A DNA stretch of 64,000 bases. Source: Phialophora verrucosa (taxonomy: Eukaryota; Ascomycota; Eurotiomycetes; Chaetothyriales; Herpotrichiellaceae). The notes under the pieces are model-generated. The model saw nothing but the letters and a program-made list of their open reading frames with translations. It ran no database searches and was not told the DNA's origin. The stretch is taken from contig MSED01000003.1 in assembly GCA_002099365.1 (NCBI GenBank), positions 62,001 through 126,000 of the forward strand. The letters are read 5' to 3'. Position 1 is the stretch's first letter. The number at the start of each line of letters is the position of its first letter. A program made the translations under genes and the position numbers. Below are positions 33,064 to 44,300 of the stretch, one piece after another.

Positions 33064-33781
33064 CTGTGATGCACGAGATACAGATCTGAGCAAGAAGATG
33101 AAGATTCGGGGAGTAAACTGCAATATGAAGACGTTGCCGCTAGACAGGTACGCGTTTCGATAGAGGAAATGCGGTAGTAAAAATACCCAAGGGAGGTGAC
33201 AGGCACTTAAGTAGAAGTCAAAGGGACAAACAGTGCGAAAATCCAATAGTCCAACAGCCGTCTGTTTGGGATGGATTTGTGACTCACCTCCATTACACTT
33301 TCCTCACCGTCAACACGTCGACACGGCCACCTGCACCGCCTCGACGGGGGGCGACGGCTTCCAGCTCCAACAACAAAGCTCCCAAACAGGCAGTCAGTTT
33401 TCACTTGGCAGCCGCAGCCGCTCAGCTTTTCCATGTTTCGGTTATCGACGTTATCCCGTATGCATCTTGGTGAAGACGGCTGTCTGCATTGACAGGCATG
33501 TTCGAAGCCCGAAATTCCAAGCTTGGAGGTGGTTGTTGTTAAAGTTTGTGGACGAATCAGAACACAACCAGCTCATTCTACACGTCGACGTACAGTTACG
33601 TTAACGGCATAGTAATGCACAGACCAGATTCAGAATGATGGTGTTCCTCAAGCACTGTTAGTTATTCTCAAAGGGTATCTTGCATTCGCCCTGCGATGCC
33701 CATAGCAAGAACGCGTCTGTCCGACGGAATTAATGGTCAGTACGCCTGCCGAGCGTCTGAAACACTCCGTCTGCAATCTCC
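33064..33781. other. nucleotidyltransferase-like gene promoter and Aquarius 3' region
   Basis: This 718-base stretch lies between the two minus-strand genes. Short frames only; no gene supported. Confidence 0.45.
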
Positions 33782-36700
33782 TTACACAGCCTCATGCAAT
33801 GGATCCTCCTCGATATCATCGCCCAGCTCTTCTCCCTCGTCATTTGCATAGGTGCCACTCTCCCCTTCGGCGTCCTCCATCAGGTTATTAACCTGCACAC
33901 CCATTGACTTAACCTTGGCCTGTGTCATCTCAAAGACATATTGTCCCAAGTGCTCCACGCCGTCCATCTCTGCTACCTTTCCCTCTTCTACGTCGCCATC
34001 CAGGAGCCGCGTGGTCGCAAACATCTCTCCCGTCACAAGGCTCAAGTGACCCGGGCGTTGCAGGAAAAGATCCATGGCGGGCTTCATCTCAAAACAACTG
34101 GCGAACAATTCCCGTCTGCCGAGGATGTACAATCCCAGCCGTGCTCGGGACAACGCGACGGTGATTCTTCTTACATCTCTCAAATAACCCACGGACTTTG
34201 TCCGTGTCATTGAGACGATAACGTAATCATTCTGCTCGCCCTGGTATTTGTCCACGGTGGTCACTATCCTGGGCATCCCAAAGAGAGAATTGTTCTTGCA
34301 GCGATGCTCCAAGACATCTCGAATGAGCGCTCTTTGGCCCGCGTAAGTGGCTAGAATGGAGATGCTCCGTGCAGGATAACCCAGCAAGCGCATGTACTGG
34401 TACACAGCTACTGCGTATTCTGCCTCGCCAAGATTCTGGATGAAGTGCGCAGTCGGTTCTCGTTCACCAGCGCCTTGATAATCCGGTACATCGATGAATT
34501 GATAGTCGTATCTGAAGCCGGCATTTGCGCGCGCAAACTCAGGCTGCGAGAGCAAATGAGGTAAATTGCCGAGATTGTTGTACCGCCATGAGAAGAGTTG
34601 GGCGATGGAAGGGCGACACCGACCTTGTTGATCCAGGTGGACAGTGGGGACTCCCAGTCGAACTAGGCGAAGGAAAAGGGATTGTTCGAAGTTGGCGTAC
34701 TGACGCAAGGCGAGGTTTTGAATGATTGGCGAGTTTTGGAGGTGGTCGCCTACGAGAACAATCCTTTTCAGAGGCAGCTCACCGGACTTAGTGTCAGGGG
34801 TTTGCATGGCACAAGGAATGAAGGACTCAATTTCGGTGATCTGTGCCGCTTCCTCCATGACGAGCGTATCGTAATGAAAGCCTAGTTCTGCGATCTCTGA
34901 TCTTCTCATCGCGGCGTGTGTTGATGTCATTGCAACAATCCGCGCTTCTGATACGAGCAGGTGGTTTGCCTGATCTCGATTATTGCGCAGGATCTCAAAA
35001 GGTCGGATCGACTCGAGCTCGGAAAATATTTTGTCAATATGATACTGGCAACCAGAGGCGACTTCCTTTGCCGTCTCCAGTGTGGCGTCTCCGGGGAACA
35101 GCGTGGGAACAGGGGCATTGCTGAAGTACTTGAAGAAAGGGAACGCTGTGAGCACAGCTTCGGTGCTGGCCTCCTCCGCGTTTGCTGCATCCCAGAAGCG
35201 TTGCCAGGCAGGTTGGATGAAGACCCGATTGAAATAATCAGCCGTCTCACAAGAAGCGCCGTGAGCACCTTCAGCGCCAATCGAGGCCGCAAGACGGCTG
35301 ACCTCCGCCAGATATGCTTGACGATTCTCTAAGAATGATTCGACACGTCCATATTTGCTGTATGACGCCTCTGTGTCTAGTTCCTCTTCGCCGTGGCCCA
35401 GCCGCAGGAGGTGACGGGGGTCGATGTCAAGGCCAATAATCTTCTGGAATAGCTGATTCAGCGCCTGGTTGCTATGAGCGACGAGTAGAATGCGCTCTGA
35501 CGGGAAGTTGTGGTACAGCAGGTTTATCGTCTGCGTAGCCACATCGGTTTTCCCAGTACCGGGTGGGCCAACAATGAGAGTGAGGCCTGGCTGCGTCCCG
35601 GACACGATAGCTTCTACCTGCTTCGGTGTGAAGCGTACTGCGTTCTTCTTAGGTACATCCACCGGATATGGGCCAGTGTTGCGTGGTTTGTAGGTTGATA
35701 CCTTGACCGCCGAGGAGTCTTGTTCCATCTGGTCTCGTCGTCGTTTCTTTGGGTTAGTAGATGGCTCCGCGGCAGCCTGAAACGTAGCCTTCAGGACATA
35801 AGGGGGGCTAAATGGCGCCGGCTGCTCTGTGACTGACTCGGCAGTCTTCCCTGGAAAGCTTTCTGTTAGATGTTGCCAATCAAGGAACGTGTCCAAATAG
35901 TCAACAGACTCGATGGGGTCCGGAATAAAAGGGTATGTGGCGCTCCTAGGATCACCATAGCCCAGGTAGACGTCCTGCAGCCAAGAAGGAAGCAACGTCT
36001 GGGATGAGACCAAGTTTTGAATGGTCTCCAACACAGGCTTGAAATTATTTTCCCGGCCTTGTCTACGTGCAATGACATTGAGAGGCGCTTTGTCTGATGA
36101 AACACGGCCGGTCTTCAGCTTGTCCGCTGCGTATGATGTTGTATCAAGGTCAAGTAGGAGTCGTCGCCGCCTCGGCCTCGAATAGCCGTTGGTCTGGGTG
36201 TCCCTCATAGCTCGACCATTATCGTCCAAGACTTGAACGACTTCAGCCGTTCTCAGATCAGTGAACAGTCTTTGCTCGTCCTCTTCCACGCGCGCAATAC
36301 CGTTGGTGAAGGGTCGAGAACTGTCATTTGCTCTGACAGCCATCAAAAACACAACATCGCGGGGCCTGAGATTGTCCCATTCCCTCCGGATATTGTCCGA
36401 CAGGCGGCTAACATCCAGAACCACTTCCGCTCGCACAAAGCTAGGCTTGACATGGCCGACTTTGGGAGGACCAATTTCAATGATCGCAGGCTCAGAGATC
36501 GGTAGAGCCATCTTGGAGAAGCCTTCAAACGTTGTACTCGAATCCCTTCCAGCTTTCGGCTTCATGCGCTTCACGATGCTTTCCATGTCCTTTCTAACGC
36601 CATAAAAAGCTTCAGCTTGGTACAGTTGGAAGGAGCGCCACATGAAATCGCCTAGAGTGAGATATTGTAGGTTGAGTTTCGGAATGCCAAGTGGTCGAGA

Positions 36701-38041
36701 GCCGTCATAGTGCTCGTTTCTCAGCAGCGCGGGATCGTATATTGAGTCAGCTGTGGGCAAAACAGACAGTTGATTTACAACTTCCCGGAAATCCTGTGGC
36801 TTGGAGTAAGAAGAAAGAAGGGTTTCCATCAGGATTGCACGGTTGGCGGTTATCGCAGCAGAGGCTGGATACGTGGTGCGGAAACCGAGATACTTGCACA
36901 ATTGCCGCAGTTCGTCATCCGTCAGGTCCGAAAAATGAGACTCCAGGTCACTCCGCTTGCTGATGGAGCCGAAGTTGGACAATGCGAGGACCTTGAGCTT
37001 ATTCTCGAAATGTTGCAGAGATATCCGCTGTAACTGCTCCAGAGCGTGATAATGCGTCTTGCGAACGCCGTCGTTGGCTTCGGTGGCACCCAGGTCATCA
37101 ACGGCGAAGTCCTGGAAATGTTCAAGTAAATTGGCCAGGTCGCGTAATAGCACGGCGTCCTCCTTGTCATAAAGCTTCGATGTTCGTATGATCGGCAGCA
37201 AATTGAGGTCCTGGAACAGAGGATTGGTGTAGCGTCTCGTCGGAAGTTGACTGATGAGGTCAATGAGAAGCTCCAGAAAGCGCTCACAGTACACCATTTC
37301 TTCGGAATGAGTCAACTTTGACACGTTCAGCCTTGCAATGAAGTCCACCAGCATTGTAAACAACCACGCGCGATCGAACCGCAGGCGACTTTGGGTCTCT
37401 GGGTCTGCCGCATCGAATCTCCGGGCAGCTGCTCTCCACGCTTTCCTCCTCGTCGCAGTTTTCTCCAAGTGCCGCTCTCTTGCCTGCTCGTCATGTAGAT
37501 TGTGCCACGTCGCAATTGAAACCAGCGGAGCGCACTCTTTCCGGACATGCTCATTCTCCAACGATTGGAATGCTCCCAAGACGAAATTAAGTAAGGACAA
37601 CCGGGCGTGGATCGGCAACGAGGCGTCGAGGTTAAGGGACAGGATTCGGCGCAGTAGGTTCGAGAAGTCATTGGGGCGGCCGTCGGTGAACAGCGACCAG
37701 TCCTGTAGGCGGGCACGCTGCTTGAGATTGAAGAACTCGGCGATAAGTATGACATGGTGGTTGGACGAATCCGCGGAGTATGTCGGCCACAGAAACCTCT
37801 CTAATACCTGGCAGCTCTCTAAGATAGCGAGGGATCTTTGTGGGAAGCCTTCTTGCTCCAGGGGGCGCCATATCTCGTTCGTGATGACATCGGGTTTGAC
37901 CTTGGTGGGCACCTGGGTTCTATCCAGCCAGTGTTTTTTAGCTAGCTCTTCCCAGGGACTGACGGTGCCCTCCTGGTTGTCACTGGTGTCGGCAGGGACA
38001 TCGCGGGTTGGAGCCATCGCCGGCCGCAGCTGGAGTCCCAT
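33782..38041 (-). CDS. cwf11: Aquarius/Cwf11, intron-binding spliceosomal helicase
   Basis: SF1 (Upf1-like) RNA helicase of the spliceosome that contacts the intron upstream of the branch site. The 1419-residue single-exon protein opens with the conserved LAKKHWL segment, followed by a long armadillo-type N-terminal domain (to about 500), a beta-barrel/stalk region and the helicase core. Walker A GPPGTGKTD is at about 825-833. The Walker B equivalent is MEEAAQITE near 1060, as in other Aquarius proteins. QGRCRPSIAQLFSWRYNNLG, DKYQGEQNDYVI and VALSRARLGLYI are SF1 motifs IV-VI. The C terminus is acidic (GEELGDDIEEDP). It is head-to-head with the THO subunit gene. Confidence 0.95.
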   Translation of the reverse strand: MGLQLRPAMAPTRDVPADTSDNQEGTVSPWEELAKKHWLDRTQVPTKVKPDVITNEIWRPLEQEGFPQRSLAILESCQVLERFLWPTYSADSSNHHVILIAEFFNLKQRARLQDWSLFTDGRPNDFSNLLRRILSLNLDASLPIHARLSLLNFVLGAFQSLENEHVRKECAPLVSIATWHNLHDEQARERHLEKTATRRKAWRAAARRFDAADPETQSRLRFDRAWLFTMLVDFIARLNVSKLTHSEEMVYCERFLELLIDLISQLPTRRYTNPLFQDLNLLPIIRTSKLYDKEDAVLLRDLANLLEHFQDFAVDDLGATEANDGVRKTHYHALEQLQRISLQHFENKLKVLALSNFGSISKRSDLESHFSDLTDDELRQLCKYLGFRTTYPASAAITANRAILMETLLSSYSKPQDFREVVNQLSVLPTADSIYDPALLRNEHYDGSRPLGIPKLNLQYLTLGDFMWRSFQLYQAEAFYGVRKDMESIVKRMKPKAGRDSSTTFEGFSKMALPISEPAIIEIGPPKVGHVKPSFVRAEVVLDVSRLSDNIRREWDNLRPRDVVFLMAVRANDSSRPFTNGIARVEEDEQRLFTDLRTAEVVQVLDDNGRAMRDTQTNGYSRPRRRRLLLDLDTTSYAADKLKTGRVSSDKAPLNVIARRQGRENNFKPVLETIQNLVSSQTLLPSWLQDVYLGYGDPRSATYPFIPDPIESVDYLDTFLDWQHLTESFPGKTAESVTEQPAPFSPPYVLKATFQAAAEPSTNPKKRRRDQMEQDSSAVKVSTYKPRNTGPYPVDVPKKNAVRFTPKQVEAIVSGTQPGLTLIVGPPGTGKTDVATQTINLLYHNFPSERILLVAHSNQALNQLFQKIIGLDIDPRHLLRLGHGEEELDTEASYSKYGRVESFLENRQAYLAEVSRLAASIGAEGAHGASCETADYFNRVFIQPAWQRFWDAANAEEASTEAVLTAFPFFKYFSNAPVPTLFPGDATLETAKEVASGCQYHIDKIFSELESIRPFEILRNNRDQANHLLVSEARIVAMTSTHAAMRRSEIAELGFHYDTLVMEEAAQITEIESFIPCAMQTPDTKSGELPLKRIVLVGDHLQNSPIIQNLALRQYANFEQSLFLRLVRLGVPTVHLDQQGRCRPSIAQLFSWRYNNLGNLPHLLSQPEFARANAGFRYDYQFIDVPDYQGAGEREPTAHFIQNLGEAEYAVAVYQYMRLLGYPARSISILATYAGQRALIRDVLEHRCKNNSLFGMPRIVTTVDKYQGEQNDYVIVSMTRTKSVGYLRDVRRITVALSRARLGLYILGRRELFASCFEMKPAMDLFLQRPGHLSLVTGEMFATTRLLDGDVEEGKVAEMDGVEHLGQYVFEMTQAKVKSMGVQVNNLMEDAEGESGTYANDEGEELGDDIEEDPLHEAV

Positions 38042-38446
38042 TGAGCTTCGGCCGGGACAATGTGAGTGACGAGCAAAGCAAGGGTGAAATTTCGATGCGA
38101 CACTCTACCGAAAGCCAGACTGCGCGACCCTAGAAAATTATGTTTCTCCGCATTCTCAATGATATCGGTGAAATCCTCCGTAGGCGCCTGAACCTGCTGC
38201 GGCCAGTGTGGCTGCAGAAGCGTGTCATTATCCTTGGCGGTGACATTTCGAGATTCTCCGCAAACACGACTTGCATACAAGTACAGCCTTGCCCGCGCAA
38301 ACAACAGCAGTCTCCGTCTCTCTGAAGTTGCGAAGATGTCTTTCTAGTGGACTGACCTCCCGCCGCTTCTATTGTTGGACTGTGAAATATCTCGGCCCGA
38401 TGCGAACGACGAGCAGCAGCCAGCTCCCGTAACCTCTACCTCCTTT
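38042..38446. promoter_or_regulatory. bidirectional promoter of Aquarius and THO1 genes
   Basis: 405 bases separate the two ATGs. No clear TATA box; such compact divergent promoters are usual for housekeeping genes. Confidence 0.55.
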
Positions 38447-40588
38447 ATGGCCGTCACCGACGTCCCCTCGGTCGCAACCTACAAAGACCTGATCGAATCA
38501 TGCCTGCAGCAACTCAGCGATGGCCGCGAGGATGGAGATATTGACTCTCCAGTGCTCGAGACAGAATGCGCGCAGCTTCTTGATCAGATTCTTGCAATCC
38601 GCAGAGACGCTAGTTCCGACACCCTCCAAATCCACAATGCCGCAGTCGAAACCGTCTGTCGCGAGATCGTCTGGGATATCGTGGCCTCGGTCGATATTTC
38701 CGAGCCTGCTTTCGCACAAGTCTGGGTCCTGCTCGACGTCATTAATATTCTCTCCGACAATGAGCTTTGCGAACCAGGTTTAGGGTTTTGGCTTGTCGAA
38801 GAGCTGTTGGACAGTCAGACTATCGAGGGCTGCAGAAAGGTCTTTGACTACCTCGAATCACGCAGGGAGAAAATGACAGCAAAACACTTCAAGCAGAAGA
38901 ACTTGGTCATACTGCGGTGCTGCAATGAATTGCTCAGAAGATTGTCGAGGGCTGAGGACACCGTCTTCTGTGGCCGTGTCTTCATCTTCTTGTTCCAGAG
39001 CTTCCCTTTAGGTGACAAAAGCTCGGTCAACCTGCGAGGAGAGTTTCATGTCGAAAATGTCACGGACTTCGATCCCACGCCCGTCAAATCGGAAGATGCT
39101 ATTAAGCCAATGGAATTGGACAATGCAACCCCCCAGGCAGCAACATCTGGAGCACATACACCTGCCTCTCAGGCCCAAGACCCCGAGAAGACCGCAAGAA
39201 GCACACCCGTCCCGCGAATAGCTAAATCCGAACCTAAAGATGAACAGCCGCCTCCAGACCTCGACGCACTATACCCCAGATTCTGGTCGCTACAATCTTT
39301 CTTTTCAGCGCCCACAAAGCTTTTTGACCCTTCCAACATGACGGCCTTCAAAGACGGCATCTCTCAGACCCTCTCATGCTTCAAATCAGTCTCCAGCAGC
39401 TCCGCGGTCCCGACCACAAGTCCAAGTGACGTGAAACGGGGTCTGAAGCGCAAACGCAACAACGTCGATACATCCGCCTCAACTTCGACATTCAACCCGA
39501 AATATCTCACGAACCGCGACCTCTTTGACCTCGAGATCCACGACATCGCCTTCCGGCGGCACATTCTCGTCCAAGCCCTCATAATGATCGACTTCCTACT
39601 CAGTCTCTCTTCCACCTCTAAAGCTAAATTTGAAGGCTTGACCAATAAATCCGTCTTATACCCTTACACCTTATCCGAAGACGATACGAAGTGGGCACAG
39701 TCCACACGTTCCCAGATTGCAACTTATCTACAACAAGGCGGCAACGGCAACGAAGGGAAATTCTACTACAGAATGGTCGACACTGTGTTGTCTAGAGACA
39801 AGAACTGGGTAAGGTGGAAAGCGGAGAATTGTCCGCCCATTACGCGCGAAGGTGTCTCGCCACAGATGTATCTCCAAGCAAGGGATACGCTGACCAAACA
39901 GATTGAATCGGCCCGCGCACCATTGGTGAATCCACCTGGCGCGAATGATCTCGCGTTCCTTTCAAAAGTGGAACCACTCGAGGCACTTAAGAACCCGTCC
40001 AAGCGATATAAAGTTCCCACGCCCGAGGAATACTACCGTGGGATCGAAGCGGATACTCTTGATATGGACTTCGCCAGCACCGAAGAAGAGAAACGAGAGA
40101 TCGAAGAGCGCAAGGCTGGAAAAGTCTGGCGGGCGCTAAGAAGTAGCAAGAATCGATTTGTCATGTGTGAGAAGGTGCAATATGGTGGAGACTGTAAGCC
40201 GTTGATCGAGGAAGTCAAATCAGAAGAGCACGATGAACATGGAGAGAGAGGTGGAGAAGGTGATGGTGAGGAGGAAGGGAGGGCGGAGAGGCCTGAGGGC
40301 CGTGAGAATGGGGTCGGAGCGGAACTTAAATCTGAGGGAGATGGAGAAGCTGGAAGCTCTACACAAGATGATGCACCCGACAAAATCGAGCCGCCGGCGC
40401 CGCCTACTGACCAGGAGGAATTGCGAGAGCAGCCGGAAGGAGGCCCTGGAACAGTCGTCAAGGCGGAAGATGTAGACATGGCCGACGTTCCACCCTCCTC
40501 TGTGGCTGCAAACACGGTTGACGTGAAGAACGAAGATGTGGTTGCCGCGGGTGGTGACGAAGATCGCGATTCCGGCGAGGCCGATTGA
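38447..40588 (+). CDS. HPR1: THO complex subunit 1 (Hpr1/THOC1)
   Basis: Core subunit of THO/TREX, coupling transcription to mRNA export. The 713-residue protein is called from the ATG at 38447, the first in frame; a TTG at 38372 is not credible. The conserved THOC1 core is visible as RCCNELLRRLSRAEDTVFCG followed by GRVFIFLFQSFPLGDKSSVN, then the partner block EIHDIAFRRHILVQALIMIDFL, KFYYRMVDTVLSRDKNWVRW and WRALRSSKNRFVMCEKV. A Pro/Ser-rich linker with many Lys-Ser-Glu motifs lies near residues 210-290. The final ~110 residues are a disordered Glu/Gly/Asp-rich acidic tail of low complexity. No intron is needed. Confidence 0.93.
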   Translation: MAVTDVPSVATYKDLIESCLQQLSDGREDGDIDSPVLETECAQLLDQILAIRRDASSDTLQIHNAAVETVCREIVWDIVASVDISEPAFAQVWVLLDVINILSDNELCEPGLGFWLVEELLDSQTIEGCRKVFDYLESRREKMTAKHFKQKNLVILRCCNELLRRLSRAEDTVFCGRVFIFLFQSFPLGDKSSVNLRGEFHVENVTDFDPTPVKSEDAIKPMELDNATPQAATSGAHTPASQAQDPEKTARSTPVPRIAKSEPKDEQPPPDLDALYPRFWSLQSFFSAPTKLFDPSNMTAFKDGISQTLSCFKSVSSSSAVPTTSPSDVKRGLKRKRNNVDTSASTSTFNPKYLTNRDLFDLEIHDIAFRRHILVQALIMIDFLLSLSSTSKAKFEGLTNKSVLYPYTLSEDDTKWAQSTRSQIATYLQQGGNGNEGKFYYRMVDTVLSRDKNWVRWKAENCPPITREGVSPQMYLQARDTLTKQIESARAPLVNPPGANDLAFLSKVEPLEALKNPSKRYKVPTPEEYYRGIEADTLDMDFASTEEEKREIEERKAGKVWRALRSSKNRFVMCEKVQYGGDCKPLIEEVKSEEHDEHGERGGEGDGEEEGRAERPEGRENGVGAELKSEGDGEAGSSTQDDAPDKIEPPAPPTDQEELREQPEGGPGTVVKAEDVDMADVPPSSVAANTVDVKNEDVVAAGGDEDRDSGEAD

Positions 40589-40835
40589 GCGAAGTCTACT
40601 GTATTATTAGTGAGCGGCTCCGACATCACGAAATATAGAAGCCATGACCTCCCAGAATGGTACTAGCAAACAAGCTGGAAATGTACAGTAACGATCCGAT
40701 CGGTTCACGCTCGGACGAAGTGTCCTATTCTAATGCACGATCTGTCCTCCTCAACTGCACGGTCTTACTATGGATTCTAGTATGGATGCTTAGTACGGTG
40801 AATATTTCATTTTCAGGTACGTGATAGAACAGGCG
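40589..40835. other. convergent intergenic region
   Basis: About 250 bases between the THO1 stop and the end of the open extension of the next gene. Probably 3' untranslated sequence. Confidence 0.4.
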
Positions 40836-41081
40836 CTACTTAGTCGGAAAAGCCTGATGGAACCCGTTGCCCCGATAGAGACCGGCAAACCTATCCTCGT
40901 AGATCCAAACAAGCACATCAACATACATGTAATGGCGCTCAAGCCGGATTGGAAGATACCTAATTTGCCAATTCTGCATAAGCCCAAATTTGAAACCAAA
41001 ATACTCGTACATGTGCTTCGTGATCGCGCTCCATCGCTTGATCGATTCGTAAATCTGCTCATCCCATCGTAGCGGCCCGGC
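40836..41081 (-). other. open frame continuing past TAG of the small gene
   Basis: Eighty-one sense codons follow the TAG in the same frame, then a second TAG at 40836-40838. The translation is rich in Trp, Tyr and basic residues (RWDEQIYESIKRW, YEYFGFKFG, DVLVWIYEDRFAGLYRG). A hand count gives roughly 52, 35 and 64 % G+C at codon positions 1, 2 and 3, the pattern of coding DNA in this frame. The antisense frame is also partly open (40821-41072), so the strand is not beyond doubt. Confidence 0.45.
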
Positions 41082-41324
41082 CTATTGCATCTTCTCCTGG
41101 ATTTCGCGCGTCCAGTTCTCTCCAGCCTCAGACACAGACTGCTGGCCGGACATGCTTGCAAAGTTGGTCATATTGCCGAATCCGGCATAGGGTGTCGTGG
41201 TCGGGCGGAGGCAGTCATACCATTTGCCCTTTGGGTAGCAGATCGACGACACCTGGCGAGGAGTTGGTTGTGGGACAGGAGAGGTTGATGGGTCGGAAGA
41301 GACTGAGGTTCGTGCAGAGGACAT
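41082..41324 (-). CDS. small protein of unknown function, ends at in-frame TAG
   Basis: An 80-residue frame starts at the ATG at 41324: a Ser/Thr/Pro-rich N terminus (~27 residues), then CYPKGKWYDCLRPTTTPYAG, a Ser/Gly/Gln segment and ENWTREIQEKMQ before TAG at 41082-41084. I do not recognise the family. No signal peptide or membrane span is seen. The frame continues without another stop for 81 codons after the TAG (see next entry), so this may be only the first half of a ~160-residue protein. Alternatives are read-through, a weak 54-nt intron (GTGTCT...CAATAG, phase 0) that would remove the stop, or a nonsense mutation. Confidence 0.55.
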   Translation of the reverse strand: MSSARTSVSSDPSTSPVPQPTPRQVSSICYPKGKWYDCLRPTTTPYAGFGNMTNFASMSGQQSVSEAGENWTREIQEKMQ

Positions 41325-44300
41325 TATTCTTGTTGGGTTGATATAGCGATGTGAAAGTTGAGCGGTAGCAAACTTTTGGTGATCCAAGGACCAATGATCC
41401 CTAGCTGACTTCTAGTAGGGGACGTGTTTACCAACGAGGGGTCTGGCGCAGTGGGCTGCCTTTCTCAAGTATGAGCCTGTGGAGCAAATGTAGATTCAGT
41501 GTACCGAGTACTAATAATGATGCTTTGAGTGCCGGAAGATGAGCTTGTCAATGCTTGTTCTTGCGGCTGACCAGCCCCAGTTGGGGGTGGGCCTTTATAG
41601 ACTCAGAATCCGGGGTAAAGAGGGCTTTGCTAATACCCCGTGCCCAGTAGTGCGTCAGAAGAGCAGATCGCTGGAGAATTTTCACCTTCTGATCAGGCGA
41701 ACAAGCAAGCCATTTCCGCTGCATGGCAGGCAGACAGACCAATTGCCGGGCTGCTGCACCCTGGATAGCATGAGATGGCGTCTTCCACGTGGGTATCAAC
41801 GCGAGCTTTGCAACAATTCTTGCCGATCACGAGCAATGGAAAATTCTGAAGTGCTGAAAAGGCTTTCAAGGAGGAACATCGCAGGCAAACAGAAGATTGG
41901 ACGTTACAGGGGCACAGGGTGAACTATGTGTCACAAAATGGTCAAAGGAGGAAAGACTTACGTAGGAGAAAATCACCAAGGACTGGACAAGCGGAGAAGG
42001 AGAAAATCTGCCAGAAGGCTGTGGCACAGCCCTGCCGAAAAGTGCGGAGGGGGGAAATCAATTTTCCGGGGCGTGAAAATTTTCACTTGTGTTCTCAGTT
42101 ACCTCGTACGAGACTCGTGGCTGCGATAAGGAGGGTTCACACGTGAGGGAAGCCGAAACTCCGCGCCCAAAATGGTGGGACATTTAACGCAAGCCGGCAT
42201 CGGGGCACGCCGAATTCCCACGAGTCAGATCGTCAAATTTCCCGAACCTCGCGAAAACGGCAGTCTGTGCGCGCTGGTTGCGGGGTAAGGCTAGAGATCG
42301 AGAAAAGGAATGGTCTCCCAGAAGGTAAGAGTAGTAACAATGAGAGTTCTATATCGGTGATTTCTATGAGTTGAAGCCTAAGGGCCCATGCATTGTAATG
42401 ATGATGGCTAGGTATGCACGTGGGTACTCTGTGCTAACGATTTATAACGGAATGTCCATCGTATCGTTGAATGGGGAAGGTGTGATAGAATGCGACATGT
42501 GGCTGGGAAGATTGCAACAGGTCAAAAAGCCGGGGTGAGATATTGCGCGATAAGCGACGAAAATGATCCTTCGACTCTTACCGAAGTTGGAGGTGCTGTT
42601 CTACGGAGTGCTCGTATTGTGTTGTCTATACGTGCAGAGGGCCAAATAGACATTCACATGCAAATCCATTCCAGCTCTTGCGGTCTTTGTGTTGGGAAGC
42701 GACCCAAAAAGACACCGTGAGACTGATCGCCTCAGCGGAGCCCTGAGGTGGTGCTGTGTGGAAGGGTTGGGGTAAGATGTAACTACACCAGAGCTAATCA
42801 AAAGTTCATCCTACTAACAGGGCCCGCAATCAGCCTTGAGTGCAACCCAACGAGGCTTCGTTGAAGCCTTGCAAATTCCAGGACCAAAATCCGGGGGCCG
42901 GCAACCTTGACGCGTCAGGCTGGAATATCAGGAGCAGATATCCCCTGATGGAGATTATTGCCCTCTCGAACCTGCATCTCGAAGTAAACGATGACAAACC
43001 GCAGTGGACTTCGGGCGATAATGAGGTAACGGAAAATGCAACGGTACGGAGGACTCGTAACCTCTGCAATTTTCGGAAGGTCGAAATGCGAGTTGTGATT
43101 GATGAATGGCGAAATCGAGTCCCTTATCCTCGTATCTCCTTGGTAGCATTTGGTGCTGATGGGCTGATGAGCGCATGGCTTCCTGAGGGGCGTTGGTTTC
43201 GCTTGCACCTGCGATTGGTTTTCTTGCTAGCTTCTCGGAGGCTACATCTGTTGTGGGAAGGCCATTCTCTAGCCTGACGGGCAGCCCTGGCCAGTCGCTG
43301 TTCTCTTACTGGACGACTCCAAAGCCTTGTCCGCCTTGTCCTGCTAGAGCTCGGTCTCGGTTGGCTCTTGTTCTGGTGTGCTAGATTTCCCCACCTCTTG
43401 TCTGCTGTGGCCTTGTCCGGTGGCTTTCTCACCACCTTCTTGTGCAGCCTCGGCAGATTGTCGCCCAGTTGGAATCAAGGACTTGCTGGCTCAACTGGCC
43501 TTGCCACTCTTGCATTCGTGCCAATTTGTGGATGATAAGGGTGGCCGTTGGCGTAATTCACCCTCTCCACGTTGGTCGCGTTGGTTCTAAACGATCAGAG
43601 GATGAGGTGACCGGTTGAAGACGCCGCAGCTGCTACTATCAGGAAATGAGGTCCGGTGCATTGACACGTGCGCTGGCTGCTGTCTCGTATGTGAGGGCGG
43701 GATCGAAAAGCATGGGAGGAATGCTTGCATGCTTGGAGAAGAGAAGGTTGGCCAGTGAGAGGCGCGGGCAAACTCTGGGTCTGAAGCCTGACTCGATGAT
43801 GAACCGAGCCTGACTGCCACTGCCACTGCCACCACCCCCAATTGAATTTACCGTGCCTCGTTCAGTGACGGTGTGCCGTGCACCTCTCCGCAGCCTTATT
43901 ACAGGCTAATTAAGCCTCGTCCGATTCCTCTTCATTTGCACACTGCAGTGTCCCCCTCTTCGTTTGAATTCCTCTCACCCTTCCCACACTTTCCTCTTTC
44001 TTTTCCCCAGGAAGACTGAGAGGGTGCGACCGCCAGCACTCAAAGTCACAACTGATTGTCGCGCTTGTGAATCCCGCAGTCAGGCCTTCACTTGCTGCGC
44101 TTTACACACGACTGGCTTCTCTTGGCGCGGGTTGCCACCCTTTTCGCCAGCCCGGTAGCTCTCAAATTATCCTCGTGGCTGTCTGTCACGGCGAGCTTGC
44201 GCTGAATCGTCATCATCTTCGCGTCAAGGCGATCCTATCAGCCGCAGGTCTATTACATCGCGACGACGGTTGACGCGAGCATGGGCGACCTCTTCTGAGG

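Noticed and set aside
37338..38069. 243-codon plus-strand frame
   Set aside because: Antisense to the start of Aquarius, with no motif.
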